Shown in pieces: positions 21,760-33,433 of a DNA stretch of 64,000 bases. The DNA is taken from the NCBI GenBank assembly GCA_012845835.1, contig JABAKD010000021.1, positions 9,404,006-9,468,005 on the forward strand. The letters are read 5' to 3'. The translations under genes were made by a program, and so were the position numbers. The stretch's first letter is position 1. Every line of letters starts with the position of its first letter. Under the pieces are notes generated by a model that saw only the letters and a list, made by a program, of their open reading frames with translations, made no database searches and was not told the origin of the DNA. The stretch comes from Undaria pinnatifida (taxonomy: Eukaryota > Sar > Phaeophyceae > Laminariales > Alariaceae).

Positions 21760-23032
21760 AATTTTACCTGTCACGCTTTGGAAAGTGGCGCGACCTTATG
21801 TCGCGTGCCTTTCGCAGGCACATGGACTCCCAGTGCTCTACAGGTTTGTCGCACCTATCGTACGTACAGTAGGGGCGGGGTTTGCGTTGGTTGCTCCCTC
21901 CTTGTGTTCCACGCTGGCGCGGCTGCTGACGATTGCTTTGCTGTTGACGGCCTTGCTTACGTTGCTGCCTTCTCGGCGACTGCAACTGACGGACAACAGC
22001 GCGGTTTGGGACAGGTGTGAATGACATGGCGCTTATATTGGTGGCCCCACCAGTGAGACGTGCGGCCTCGTAACGGCGAGCACGCTCGACAGCTTCATTT
22101 AAAGAAGCAACTGTTTTTTGCTCGCTTTGCAACAATTGCAATGCGGGTGGCAGACTGTGTTGCCACAGTGTGACAGTTGTCGCTGCCCAAGCCGTACGAC
22201 CTTTGGAATGACGCTCGACAGCCAATTCGAATCGGGACATAATAGCGCGGAAACTTAGCGCAGAGGCGAATACAGTCTCGCCGTTTTCGGTCCTAAAAGT
22301 CGCTAGTTTAATGGCGCATTCCTCTACCGAATTAGAGGGCATGAGTATATCGAGAAGAGCTAATTTGAGCTCCTCCCAGGTGGAAGGCGGGGCAAACGAA
22401 CCGGGATTACTGATGTTCTAGGCATTGACAACGTCGGCACACCAATCAATCCATCCTGACATTAACTGTTAGTATAGCGTAAGACGAGGACCATCGCAAA
22501 TGAGTGACAGATGCTCAAAGGCAAGATCATCCGCGAATTTTTTATCGTGCGGAGCTACGGCGTTCGCTCGGAAACCAACAACGAGGCGAAACTGAGACAA
22601 GACCTCTGCGACATCAACGTCGGCGCTACCAGTTAAGCCCGGTAGGCTACGTACGTCATTGGGCGTGAACGTGACAGCTTTCGGTGCGGACAGCACTCTT
22701 ACGTACGTGAGAACTGGTTGGACAGGGAGAGGGGTCAAGGGGTCAGTCTCGGACAAAGCGGCAGACGAACTACCTGAGACACTCATACTTGCCAAGTGTT
22801 GCAGCATGGAGTTATGTTGATCAGTAAGCTGATTGATCTCGCCGTTCTCCATGCGCTCCAGTTGGTGATTGATGATGCGCGCTAGGCGCTCGCGGATGGC
22901 GACGATGGATGCGGTAGAAGTCGGTGAAGGAGGTTCTGGTGGATTCCCTTTGTGCTCTTCGACGCCTTTCGAGCGTGGCGGATTATTTTCTCCAGCTAAA
23001 GGGTCGAGGTACTCTCGGTCAGACATCTCCAC
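21760..23032 (-). mobile_element. Ty3 gag region
   Basis: Coding starts with MEMSDREYLDPLAGENN, 54 bases inside the 5' LTR. A polar N-terminal part contains a helical stretch (RERLARIINHQLERMENGE). A Gln/Arg-rich basic region leads to a cysteine motif, CTYDRCDKPVEHWESMC, which is a zinc-knuckle-like C-x4-C-x5-H-x4-C. Gag would package the element RNA. This is a fossil copy. Confidence 0.7.
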
Positions 23033-23069
23033 AGACTAGGATTCGAAAACGAACAAGTTGAACTTTCAA

Positions 23070-23085
23070 CTGCCGTCAGACGCCA
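23070..23085 (-). promoter_or_regulatory. Ty3 primer-binding site
   Basis: On the minus strand TGGCGTCTGACGGCAG lies one base beyond the CA end of the 5' LTR, the standard place for tRNA priming. It predicts a primer tRNA ending in CTGCCGTCAGACGCCA. I cannot name the tRNA. Confidence 0.65.
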
Positions 23086-23103
23086 GTGAGATTCGTAGTC
23101 AAA

Positions 23104-23173
23104 ACCGTCTGTGGGTCGTGATCCCACTTCTCTCTGATTAAGCAGAGTGTTCTCACTGTTGAACTACGACCGC
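23104..23173 (-). other. tRNA-like cloverleaf in the Ty3 5' LTR
   Basis: This is the counterpart of 14,787-14,856. The D arm (GTTC with GAAC around AACAGTGA), anticodon arm (CTCTG with CAGAG, fully paired) and T arm (GTGGG with CCCAC around ATCACGA) are intact. The acceptor is partly lost. It lies at the 3' end of the LTR, 18 bases upstream of the primer-binding site. Confidence 0.5.
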
Positions 23174-23302
23174 GGGGTGTGTGACAACACGGGCTGATAC
23201 AGCAGGCCGGTGACAGAGGGAGAGGCAGGACGGGATGAGAAGAACTCCCAGAGGTGCAAGAAGCACCGGTGCAAGGAAGGGAGTAATGAAAAGAGGAAGA
23301 CG

Positions 23303-23306
23303 TAGC

Positions 23307-23359
<53 letters not shown>

Positions 23360-23402
23360 CAGTAGTAGTAGTAGCAGTAGTAGTAGTAGTAGTAGTAGTA
23401 GT
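23303..23402. repeat. AGT trinucleotide microsatellite
   Basis: About 33 near-perfect AGT/TAG units with two AGC variants. It lies inside the Ty3 5' LTR. The 3' LTR has only about three units at the same spot, so it expanded after insertion. Confidence 0.98.
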
Positions 23403-23680
23403 GAGAGCGGTGGGCGAGCAGTTGTCAGTGCTCCCCCAGCTCTCGGGTAAAAGAACAATCAGCGGTGCCTTCCAAAGACCCGCTGCGGGGAATCCGCTAG
23501 GCGGTGTATCTGCCGCGGAGGATCCGTCAACAAAACGTGGAAGGGAGGGCTCCGTGGCGTGTTGTAGACATGACGAATCTCCCGTGTTCCCCAAGGGATC
23601 CTTCCAGAAACGATGTCTGGAAGGTTGAAGGGATTTCGACATTTTCCCTAGGCGTGTTGGTTCGGGACATGGTATCCACA

Positions 23681-25249
23681 CAAACTAAAAAATATTCTAC
23701 TATTGGGTCAGAAACCTAAGCTCGCCAATATCTTCACGGGTTTTCTTGAACACTACTCGCGTAGAGAAAACAAAATAGTGTTGCGACCGCAATTCGTACA
23801 AAACGCTCAACCTCGTGATGAATAATAACAGTTGAAACTGTTGGTGCCCAGAGTGTCACGATAACGCCATTCGGGACATAAGAAGAGCGGTCAAATAATC
23901 ATTTTCCCACATACCAACAGCCACGTATTTTGCCCACAACAGAGAAGAGCAATGCGCGCCTGCTTCGGCCTGACACAGGGTGATATTAAATCGGAAAGTT
24001 ATGCTTCTTTTTTTTCTTCACTATCTTTTCTTGTTTTTTCCTACTCTCCAATTGACTTGCGTCTGACGCGCGTATTCGTGGTGTTAGGTACCACGAGGTA
24101 TTTGTGAAAATACCTGTATTTTATGACACTGCTATATCGTCGGTTGCTGTGACGGAGAGGAGATATTGTCAAGAAGATCCCCATCACTCGGTGTCATCGG
24201 TTGTTTGCTGGCGAACACAAGATGACATTTTTAATAAGATACCTCTATTTTACTACATTCTCATCAAATAATTGCTGGCGCACACGATGTATTGACCAGC
24301 AACAACAACAGTTAGTACCCAGCGCAATTTTTGCAGCCACACAACAACGCGTTGGAAACACTGCTACCTTGAATATCGCACCTACATCCAGAAGTGCATA
24401 CACGTTTCGTTTGTGGGGATAAATATACAAGGTATTGGTGTGGGATGTTTGTTATGCGGCCCTGAAAGATGGATGGTGGATCGTGGACCAATATATACGG
24501 AACGGCCTTTTGGAGCGGCGACAAAAAAGACTGACAGAGCATTGTTTCTCGCACTGCGATGTGTATATTTTCTAATTTTATGGTCTGGCCTGTTTGTCGT
24601 GTTATCGTACCAGGTATGCTAGCATTGGACTTGCTTTATATGTTGATCGATTGCGATTGTTTGGTTTACTCTGTCTAACAGTCTGTGACCACATAATATT
24701 TTATATCTCTGTAGGATGAAGAATAAGCACGGATGCTGGGTGTAGTGATGTCGTTAGGTAGCGAACGACCGCCCTCAAAGACAACGAACGTTCGATCAAA
24801 GGTATTTTTGCCGCAATGTCGCAAAGCATCCACACAGCAGTCGTACGGCAATAGGCCAAACCCTTCGACGTGTGACAATGAAGAAGGTGTGGTGGCAATG
24901 AAATAAAAGTCAATTTACAAAGTGATGCCAACTTGGAAACAAATGTGTTCCCAATCTTTTTCGTTCAAGCTCTGCATATGCCAAGATCCAAGAATAGCTC
25001 GGGCGTATACCGCTCAGAATACATAAAGTTGCGCACTTCTCGCTTGTCTCGCTCAGCCCACGTACCCGATGCCGGTCAGGGGCGGAACGGACACGGCAGG
25101 GCGAGGGACGGTTGAGCAGACCCCCGTAAACGGCGATCGAACGAAGCGAGTTGAACGAGTAATTCTAATTCCGAGCATCCCATCCTGAGGCCGATATAAA
25201 AAAAACAGCTGACAGAAAAAAAAATAAGAGTGATCATATATACATTTAT
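23681..25249. other. No recognisable gene
   Basis: This is mixed sequence between the Ty3 and DIRS-like elements. GATACCTCTATTTTA and GATGACATTTTTAATAAG near 24.1-24.3 kb look loosely repeated. There is no conserved frame. Confidence 0.45.
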
Positions 25250-25489
25250 CACGAGCGGCCTTGGGCCGCGGGACGAGGGTATCTCTAACGCCCAACCTAC
25301 CTTTGTGAAACTCATCCAAATTTGAATCAGTCAGGGCAACCCTGACTCTCCTAGCTCCGTTCCCCCTTTCTATAGGGCTATCTACACCTCAAAGTATAAG
25401 GCTACCTGAACTAACCGTATTTCCATACACTATTGTCTTCGTTCGAAGGCTGCAGAGACCACTTCGGCCGCTCACCCCGCTTCCCTTAC

Positions 25490-26110
25490 GAATGTCATTT
25501 AAGACCTAGACTTTCATCTACCAGCTCGCTGAATTTGCAGCTCCAAAATGCCTTGCGCCGCACACTGGGTGACCCCCCAATTCTTATCGAGCGTAGCGCC
25601 AACTGCATGGGGTCTCTACCGCTGGATCCCACCATCAACCGCAACGTGGTCACCCCTTCCTAGTGCATGTTTTTCCCCAACCGCATGACGTGGCCCGCAT
25701 TGTCACCGGCGCCTTCTCTGGCAGATGAGGATGCACGTCAAGCAATTGCAGCAGAACCTTGAAGGCCCCCACCGACACCCCCCTGTCGTCCTATCGTTCA
25801 ACAACCGTGTACGAGTAATCGTTCATACTTCTCTTTTTAGATCACACTTCTGCGCGACGAATCTGATCTTCATTGCCGTTGCGGTCCATCTGTTCCCGAA
25901 CTCAACCTGTACTCCCCCGCGCAAAACGTTAGTCATTTTCGCATAAAGCAAACCTCTGGGTAAATTTTGCCATTCGCGCATACCCACAGCTCTGACGCTC
26001 TTCACGGAAGAAAACATGACACCGCGAGTACCTACCACACGACACGCCCAACGTTTTCGATTTTTAGGAGTGCCTGTCGGCCTTGTGATAACAGTGACTA
26101 CGGCAGCGGT
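25490..26110 (-). mobile_element. Tyrosine recombinase region of the DIRS-like element
   Basis: Two blocks support this. SGRDPMQLALRSIRIGG matches the recombinase box with H-x2-R (GRDP..yAlHSlRiGGAT; the His is Arg here). TATAMKIRFVAQKCDLKRE matches the family stretch around RFVAQKnDQErRG. The enzyme would integrate the circular cDNA by strand exchange. This is a fossil copy. Confidence 0.5.
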
Positions 26111-26608
26111 GGTCTAACCTGTGCTCTCTATTTTAGCATGCAGTGCGCCCGGTATATCTCCTTCCTCACAGCTGCCATCATGCAATGCGACTTCGGCAGG
26201 TCCCGTTCTGCGAACATTTTGTGGGAAAAGGTAATTGCTGCTAAGTACCCTCTCTAACAGTAGACTGCCAATTATTATATGCACGAGCCAGAGAGACGCC
26301 AGATATCCGAGCAGACCAGAGAACACTTCCTTGCGGTCAGCAAACGTGTGCGACCACTGTTCTTTTACCTGCGCGTGTCACTCTTTTACCCAGGTGTTCC
26401 ACTTCGCTAGACAGTTTTTCTGCGTAATTTTCCCGACAGCACCGAGCGCGAGCGTTTCACCTAACCGGGCTAACTCGTCCTTTTCTCTTTTTCTCTTTCT
26501 TTGTTGACCCCGGTTCCTACGGGGGCGTGTGCGAACAATAGACACATTAGAAACGAACAGTGAACAAAATAAATGTGAATGCCCATATGTTATCGAGTTG
26601 CACCCCCC

Positions 26609-28080
26609 TCACGCATGCGAATCAACCTGGTTGTGCGCCGCTCGTTTTATCCCACAGGCAATCGTCATGCTTCCTGGGGATGTTGTTCGTCTGTGGTACG
26701 GTATCGAAAATACTAAACGTATTTTTTTATCAGACCAGTTGTCAGAGTTGGTGAGCTCTCTGGCCTTATCAGCCAGGATCACAATAGGCCAACCGGATAT
26801 ATCATCGGCTAGTGTGTTCCGTACGCCTAGAATGTGTTTTGCAGTACGGTTCCAGCCCCCCTCGTTTCGAGACACCCGAGCATTCTCATGGGTAAGCATG
26901 CTCGTATGTCCCTCGACGCCCCGCACGGAGGCAAGATTCTTCTGTCGTGTTGTCACCGCGCATCAAAATCGGATCCCCATTTCCGTCCGCTCTGTCTCCA
27001 ACCTGTTGAAGCATGACCCACGCGGTCACGAACTTGCCCAATAACACTAACAGGTTGATAGTAATAGTACAGGTGTCACGTCGACTGTTTTCTATGTAGC
27101 TCTGCGGCAAATTATGTTGGCAAGTCTTACGTCCAAAAAACCTTCCCCTCTAAGCAAAAACAGCCGACTGACTCGAAACTGGCGTCAGAGAGGTGGCGCT
27201 TTTTTCCGGGTCGTTGTATCAATGTATAACAGGGAGCGCTAAGCGCCTCAATTTCGTGTGGTAGTTCGTGGATGGTAGCCCATCTCCAGAACCGAAGGTC
27301 AGAGTGAAACACACTACCGAATCCTCCCGTACAGATCTGGGTTTTTCTACCTTCCGAGTTGTGCAGCCCGGTCAGTCGCAGCAACTTTCGCACCAGCCCT
27401 TATCACGTACGTGAGGTTCCACAGTCAGTCGTCGCTTCCCTTCTGCAGCGGGGCCGATTTCTCGAACTGCAAAATCAGTATCTCGCTTCAATATTTTCGC
27501 GCGGAACCACCATTCTCATGGTATGGGAGCTAAACGTCAAGCCTAGCGCTTCAATCGTGGTGTGCCAGTCCGTGCGTTTCTGGGGTGTTGGAATGGGCGC
27601 TACTCCAACCTCCCCCGGGCCGAACAAACGTACGTGATTCGAACTTAGGAAGGTTGACGGAACAAAGGCTGTAGTGTCGTCATCAGAGTTCTGTACGCTG
27701 ACATGTAGGTAGTCGTCTACGCACACGGCAGTGAAGGATTGGTCGAATCCATCGTAAATTGTGACGGTTGTGTCCGGCGTTATTGGTGATGGTTTTCCGT
27801 CTTCCCATAACCCCACCACCTTCTGGCTCCTGTAGTTTATTTGTCCTTGCCTTCGCGGCCCCTTTGGCTGTTCTGGTCCATTCATGTACTCCAACTGCGT
27901 GATTTCTGGTTCTGTGGGGTATCTGCTGCACTGCACGGAGGAAAATTTGTTCTGGTTTGAACTTTCTACTCGACCGATGCTTTTCCGACTCTCGCTGAAG
28001 TGGTGTATTATGGCCCTCTGCTCCTGCTGTTCCGTGCCGTAGTGTGAGAGTTCCGCACCACCGTCAAATGGTCGGTTTGC
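26609..28080 (-). mobile_element. Reverse transcriptase and RNase H region of the DIRS-like element
   Basis: The catal­ytic-type motif AVCVDDYLHVSVQNSDDDTT (Asp-Asp near 27,712-27,717) is followed by HVRLFGPGEVGVAPI and DWHTTIEALGLTF. Then come RFWRWATIHELPHEIEAL, KKRHLSDASFESVGCFCLE (RNase H Asp), INLLVLLGKFVTAWVML, DGNGDPILMRGDNT and AKHILGVRNTLADDISGWP. These are the shared RT-RNase H blocks of this group. This is a fossil copy. Confidence 0.75.
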
Positions 28081-28501
28081 CAACTAAGGTAACATTAGCC
28101 TATGCTCTCACGAAGCCTGCTGTTATTTGCTGCTGTGGTGTGAGAGTTCCCCACCACCGATAACTGGGCAGTTCGCGAAATTAGGCAACCTTCATCTCTG
28201 CTCATACAAAACATGATGATCTGTGCTGTGGTGTGAGATTTCCGCGCCACCTATAACAGGCCAGTTCCCGAAAAAAAGGTAACATTCGTCTCTGCTCGCG
28301 CAATGCCTGTTATTCTGTGCCTTTGTGTGAGAGTTGCGCGCCACCGATACCTGGTCGGTTCGCGAAATAAGGTAACATTCGTCTCTGTTCACACAACGTT
28401 ATCGTTTTGTGCTGTGCCGTAAGATTTCCGCACCACAGATGTCTGTTCGGTCTGCGAAAGAAGGCAACCATCGTCTGTGCTCGCGCGAAGCCTGCGGTTC
28501 A
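28037..28501. repeat. Tandem array, five units of 92-96 bp
   Basis: Units begin near 28,037, 28,133, 28,226, 28,320 and 28,412. Each contains GTGTGAGAGTTCCGCACCAC, then a GGTTCGCGAA-like stretch, then GGTAACATTCGTCTCTGCTC. They are degenerate. The array lies just upstream of the reverse transcriptase region of the DIRS-like element, and its first unit overlaps that open frame. Confidence 0.9.
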
Positions 28502-29779
28502 AAACTTTCATGCACTGGGGTGATCGGAATATTCGATTTCTGAGTTTATTTGACGTGCTGGTCCGACGCATGCGTGATTTTCCTGCTTGAGTGGAACGAT
28601 TGATCAAGACTACTGCTGTAACTGCGTCTTTCTTCCTGTCGTCGCAGCGGTTTCCCCGGCTCTGCTTCAGACGCTCTGCTGGGTACTGCACTTCTTTCGC
28701 CTCTCGACAACATATTTTGACAATCAAACAAGGCCGGCGTCACCGACCCGGCAATGGGTGAATTGCGAAATTCCACGGACCTCTCGGCGCCTGCGAAAGT
28801 ACTCCACTCGTCTCTCGCCCCTACCCCCCTCTCGGTCGCCCCCGCCAGACGGCAGAGCCCGTTCTGTCAGATGTTTCGGCCATTCCCTCTTCCCCCACTG
28901 CCCCTGCCAGCGGGAACGTGGCTCCTGCTTAAGCGCCCGTCGCTCGGCCACGACCCTCCATCTTCGCCCCCTTCTGCTGTCCCTCCTCCTTCTACCGCCG
29001 CTGAGTGCATCTGCTTCTGTTGCGGTGGTGGTGGTGGTGGCTGCGGCGGCAACATCGTTTGCGTTCGCTGCTGCTGCTTCTGTTACTGCTGCTGCTGCTG
29101 TGAGGCTGTCCGGGCGCGCTGGTCGTGTCCAGACGAACAGATGGGCCTCTTTTAACGGAGGCAACGCATCCAGTAGTCACACATCCCCACAGGCGTGTTC
29201 GAGTGCTGTATTTGAGCCTTGTAGGGGGTGACCCCCACGCCCCCATCTAGCTCCACCCTGGGCAGGGGCGGCCGGCTGCAAACCCTTGACTGGGGCTCCA
29301 GTAACTGATACCCGCCTCGCGCCCGCTGCATTCGGCCTCCAGTACGTTGAACGCTCCTCGAAGCTAGTCACGACGCCCTCCTCCGCAAACGCACTCACTA
29401 TTTTTCAGGTGGGGATATGTTTGGAATTATCTGTTCCGAGAAGCTGACGCAGCGTAAGTGTGCTTCCTGTACAGCACGCCTCTTTGCGCCGCAAGCACTT
29501 TCATGCCTTTGGGCCGAAGTTTGTGTTTGACAGAAGCAGCTGTCGAGCCTTCACCGAGCGTTTCCTCAGAGTATTGAAATATCGACGTAGATTCACCTCG
29601 ACCAGTTTCTGCACCTGGTCCAACTCTGCGCGCAGCGTATCGTGCCTCTGCGTACGGGTGGAACAATCTCCATCCCGTACTCTAGGGGCACCATAAGGGC
29701 GGCTACGAAGAGAGCGAGGTTAATGTCTGCGGGCATGACCCTTGGCCTCTGCCCTATTGCCACGGGCGGGGGGGAATAT

Positions 29780-30275
29780 CTTCAACCGAGATTCCGCACG
29801 TGATAATCTGCTATATTACCAAGGCGTCGGAGACATGGGCCACGGTATCGAGCACGACCACCAGTAATCCTCGATATATTTTCTCCGAGACGTTGAAGAC
29901 GATGCTGGCGAATGAAATGATTCGGCTCCTCGTTGGCCCGCCGAAGTTTAGTCGCTTCCTTAGCGTTTGCATTTAGGCCAGCGGTAACCTTTGAGTGCTT
30001 TATTCCATCTTCTGTCGCGGATGCCATGCTGTGCACTCTTCCTCTTGTCAACTGGAGGGCTACCTGCTGAAGACGGTGTGCCGGCTGTGCCTGTTGGTGC
30101 TGCTGGAGCTGCAAATGATCTTTATTTTTCTCGACGTTAGTAAGAGCGGCAATCGCCTGTTGACTCGCCTGCAACTCCTGCAGAAGGGCTACGATTGCTG
30201 GGTCTTCTGCTGCGACGGCCGAGACGGGTCCCTAATCGTTTCGCTGAGAGGCGGCTATCATAAGGGCGACTGCAG
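29780..30275 (-). mobile_element. Gag-like first frame of the DIRS-like element
   Basis: The minus strand starts MDPAVALMIAASQRND near 30,275. It continues with an Ala/Gln-rich helical stretch (LLQELQASQQAIAALTNVEK, then LQLQQHQQAQPAHRLQQ) and a basic region. Such composition is common for Gag-like proteins. No domain is recognised, so the label rests on position and composition. Confidence 0.35.
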
Positions 30276-30590
30276 GGTCCATTCAAACCTCTCCCACCTC
30301 GATATATGCTAGTGCAGTTTGCCGACTGGTCCGCCGAAGTTGGCGCCCCCCATTCTTAAAGTCAATCAAGTCCAATGGCCACCCTGCTTGACTCCTTTCC
30401 GCCCTTATGTCCTTCGCGATCTCGCTCTCCTGTACCTCAGCCGGCCTTCTCTGGCAAGCGCGACAGCTCTTCTGTCGTCGCTGCTGTCTGACTGTTCTAT
30501 TTTCGTCTTAAGACGATCGACACAAAATCATCTTCTTAGTCAGAATCTTTTCCACGCCTTCACAACCACCACTTTCCAACGTACAGGTAA

Positions 30591-32291
30591 ATTACTTTCC
30601 AATACCGCTCTAAACAGTCAGTTACTTCTCGGCGTTTTTATATGATACCACATAATGAAATGTACGACCGCATCGACTCCACGTACGTCAACCATGACGT
30701 TCTCTTATCTACTGATGTAATTGCAATGTTACGCTCGAGGTTATTCCATTTAGCAATGATTCGCAACGCAGATAGTATCTGGGCGCATCATATACTGGTA
30801 CTGGTAGACAACTCAACGTAGTTCGGGCTCTCATATATTACTCGAACTGGGTTTCTATTGTACCGACACCTATCAACAGCCACGTAGTACTCATGAGACA
30901 CCCATAAAACAAATAAGAGTACGATATTTTGGATGTTCAACATGAAATCTATATCGCTATATCCAATTTCTTAAATCGCCCAAAGCAAAACTCCAAATCG
31001 CCTTTTTGTCCACAAGCACGTGAGATGTAAAACTCAAGTTTGCGGCTAATCAGTGCGCTACTATGTACAAAAGACGGTAAACTACTTGCAGTTAGTGTGC
31101 GGATTGCCAGTGTGCTACTGTAAACAAAGACAGCAAAATACTTGGAAATAGTGTGCCGATTACCATGGCGCTACTTTCCAAAGACAGCAAGCTAATTGAA
31201 AACAATGTCAGTATTACGAGTGAATGCGATACCTGAAAAAAACGAAGTACTTGTAGCAAATTACTTGGAGTTTGTGTACGGTTTTTTATCAGTCGAGCAA
31301 AGGCAGAGAAATTGTTCAAAACTGTGCTCCAAGACTCGTGAGCTCTAGGTAAAAAGTCCCCACCCGATGCCATAGTAAAGAAGCCCGCTTGAGCTCATGA
31401 GCACAGGCTTGCCACATGTCGCCTCAAGTGACTATTCTTTGATGGCAGGACTCGGTATCTCGCTACTGGTACGGTGTGTAGTCTACAGCAGCGGTAGTGC
31501 TTTGCAGTTTAGATTTATGAAGTCATTTAAGATACCGATATGGGTAAGGCCCGGGCCAGAACCCGTGGCATCAACGATGACACTGATATGATGAGGCTGC
31601 CATGTGTTGCCTCTTCCTCACCGTGCGTCTGGCGCTAACCGCTACCCGCTTATTGCCGTGTAGGGTGAAGAGCGTGCATGGTTGGGGGCACGGGTTTGGG
31701 CAATTCCGTTAAGAAACCACCCAGCCGGAGCAGAACCCGATATTGCGCTGGTGCTGCTGAATCCGGGCATCCCGGTCATCCGCTCCCCACCGGCCACGGG
31801 AGCACCGGCCAACCGCATGCATTCAACCCCGTCCGCGCGGTCGTCGCCGCAGTTGTTGTCCATGTTGGAGCGGTGATGATCGGATGACGTCGTGGAGAAG
31901 CAGTCCCCGTCTGGGTATGTTCGTGTCCAATTCTGGCTGCCAATCCATTTTCCCGCTCTTCGCAACAAATGGAACACTGAACGTCGCGGTTGAGCAAAAT
32001 TTTCCTTGTGCGATTTCCTTTTTAGTTTGTGTTTTGCCGACTACCGGTCGCGAGAGTATCGCGCTTTCCAGTTCACCTAAAACTCCAGATGGAAAAATTT
32101 CCGCTCCAAGGTCCCGTCCAAAACGAGGAACAAAAACGAAGAAAACACGAGAAGCAGCATTAAGGAGTAGCCGGGTTTCATTGGCCAGATAGCAGTAGAG
32201 ATCCCGATAAATCCTTTTCCTTCTTTTGTTGTCTTAATCTCAAAAACATTAGACTACAAATATACAAAACGGGGTGAAAAAATACAACGTA
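30591..32291. other. No recognisable gene; degenerate 55-57-bp tandem repeat inside
   Basis: At 31,038-31,260 three to four degenerate units follow each other, starting at 31,038, 31,095, 31,151 and about 31,205, each like GTGTGCGGATTGCCAGTGTGCTACT. The rest shows nothing I can support. Confidence 0.6.
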
Positions 32292-32372
32292 CAAGGGCTG
32301 CGAATGATCGTCGGCATTCGCCGGCGCCTATACTTCGTGTTGGGCAGGGCAGCACTTCGGCAGGTTAAAGTG
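32292..32372 (+). repeat. Family D fragment, copy 4
   Basis: ACAAGGGCTGCGAATGATCG...GGGCAGGGCAGCACTTCG matches the left 80 bases of family D (11,016 onward), including the position of the hairpin, but is diverged. No further match continues to the right. Confidence 0.6.
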
Positions 32373-33190
32373 TAGCTGTCCGATTTGACATTCATTGAAC
32401 TCTGAAGCAATGCCAAGAGTTTGATACGAACATAATATTGTGAAGGGCGTAATAATTTGACACATTAAAAGCGTCATATACAACAAAGAAGGCAAGGACA
32501 GGCGAAACACACTGCTGTTGTTGAATGCGCCGTTAAGTAAACGTTGGTGTACACTATACAACAATACCGAAAATAGTACTGAGAACCTGCTTCGCTTTTT
32601 GGCGGAACGATGGAAGACTTGGCATCATGCTCTGCTATCCCCGTGGCAATGGACGTACGAAGTCGGCAGCATGGAAAGTCGGTTTGCATCAAGCGTCGAC
32701 ATGGGGCCATGTCAGCCGGCGAGGGTTTGGAAGAAGAGCTTGTTTATTACCTGAAGGCTGTCGCATTGATAGTCTGCGTGGTCGCGGGCGAGAGGAAATT
32801 AAGAAGGCGAGAGTTATCTCTCGTTGCGGCGGCGTTGTCTAAGATAGATGCGGGGTGGCTGTGCTCGTACGGAAGGTTGGCGTAGCCCTTCTTCTTCTCA
32901 GTTTTTTGTCGGGAAGGCGGGATATGTGTATCTGCTGCCGTTGCTTCGCAGGTGCTTTCACGTTGTCGAAATCGCACGAGTCTCCTCACTGAATAATATC
33001 ATGAGTGACTCAACCACGACTGCTGACATTGCCGTGTGTATTTTCTACTCTAATATTCAAATGTTTACTCGCTGGTAGTAGTATTTTTTCGTTTCGGACA
33101 AAGCGCATAGTGGGAAAGGTCGATGTTTAGTCTAGTATTCTTCATTTCCGACTTAAAGTCCAACTTCAGAAAAAACAATTGGCGCAGAAA
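32373..33190. other. No recognisable gene
   Basis: Several short overlapping open frames exist here, but none has conserved features. Confidence 0.4.
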
Positions 33191-33433
33191 CTCTAGGGGT
33201 ACCCCTGTTTGCACGGCGCGCTCTAAAAAAAGCCCGTGCACGACTCGAACCGCCTCCAGGACCACACACCCAGAAGCCCATTTCGACACTTGAAACAGCA
33301 CCGCCAACACCACAGCATAAGACCATCGTACCAGGCCACACAGCACGCGCAAAAGCAGGCAACACAGCAGACAACAGAGCAGACACACAGACCACACAGC
33401 AGGCAACCCCTGGTGGATTCTGGTTTGAGAATC
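33191..33433 (-). repeat. Inverted repeat E, left arm
   Basis: The reverse complement matches 34,466-34,712 at roughly 80-85%: CTGCTGTGTGGTCT, TTTTGCGCGTGCTGTGT, GGAGGCGGTTCGAGTCGTGCA, then a T run. The arms face away from each other across about 1 kb. Confidence 0.85.

Larger units (their letters stand above)
14770..23680 (-). mobile_element. Ty3 (Metaviridae) chromovirus-type LTR retrotransposon, old and broken
   Basis: An 8.9-kb element on the minus strand. LTRs lie at 23,087-23,680 (5') and 14,770-15,279 (3'). Reading leftward the order is gag, protease, reverse transcriptase, RNase H, integrase, chromodomain, which is the Ty3 order. A primer-binding-site-like TGGCGTCTGACGGCAG begins one base inside the 5' LTR, and a G-rich tract (TTGGGGG) abuts the 3' LTR. 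The LTRs differ by about 8% outside a simple repeat, so the insertion is clearly older than the Copia. The coding region is broken in at least half a dozen places. No clean target duplication is left. About 1.8 kb of non-coding sequence lies between the chromodomain and the 3' LTR. Confidence 0.85.
23087..23680 (-). repeat. Ty3 5' LTR
   Basis: On the minus strand it starts TGTGGATACC and ends GAATCTCA, directly next to the primer-binding site. It matches 14,770-15,279. It is longer because of an expanded AGT repeat (23,303-23,402). Confidence 0.8.
25250..30590 (-). mobile_element. DIRS-like (tyrosine recombinase) retroelement, broken
   Basis: On the minus strand, from right to left: a gag-like start near 30,275, a 94-bp tandem array, reverse transcriptase, RNase H, and a tyrosine recombinase instead of an integrase. 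That order and the recombinase define the DIRS group, which inserts without target duplications. The protein blocks resemble elements I know from oomycetes. Sequences near both ends recur close together at 10.14-10.93 kb, which helps place the limits. Coding is broken in many places. I could not identify the terminal and internal complementary repeats that whole DIRS elements carry. Confidence 0.6.

Noticed and set aside
23153-23458. Poly-Leu and poly-Ser open frames
   Set aside because: They are translations of the AGT microsatellite in the Ty3 LTR.
28037-28501. CRISPR array
   Set aside because: The units are contiguous degenerate tandem copies with no alternation of constant repeat and unique spacer, and the genome is eukaryotic.
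28587-29231. Long Ala/Pro/Arg-rich open frames on both strands
   Set aside because: They are low-complexity, GC-rich sequence with overlapping open frames in several phases and no family features; probably the spacer of the DIRS-like element.
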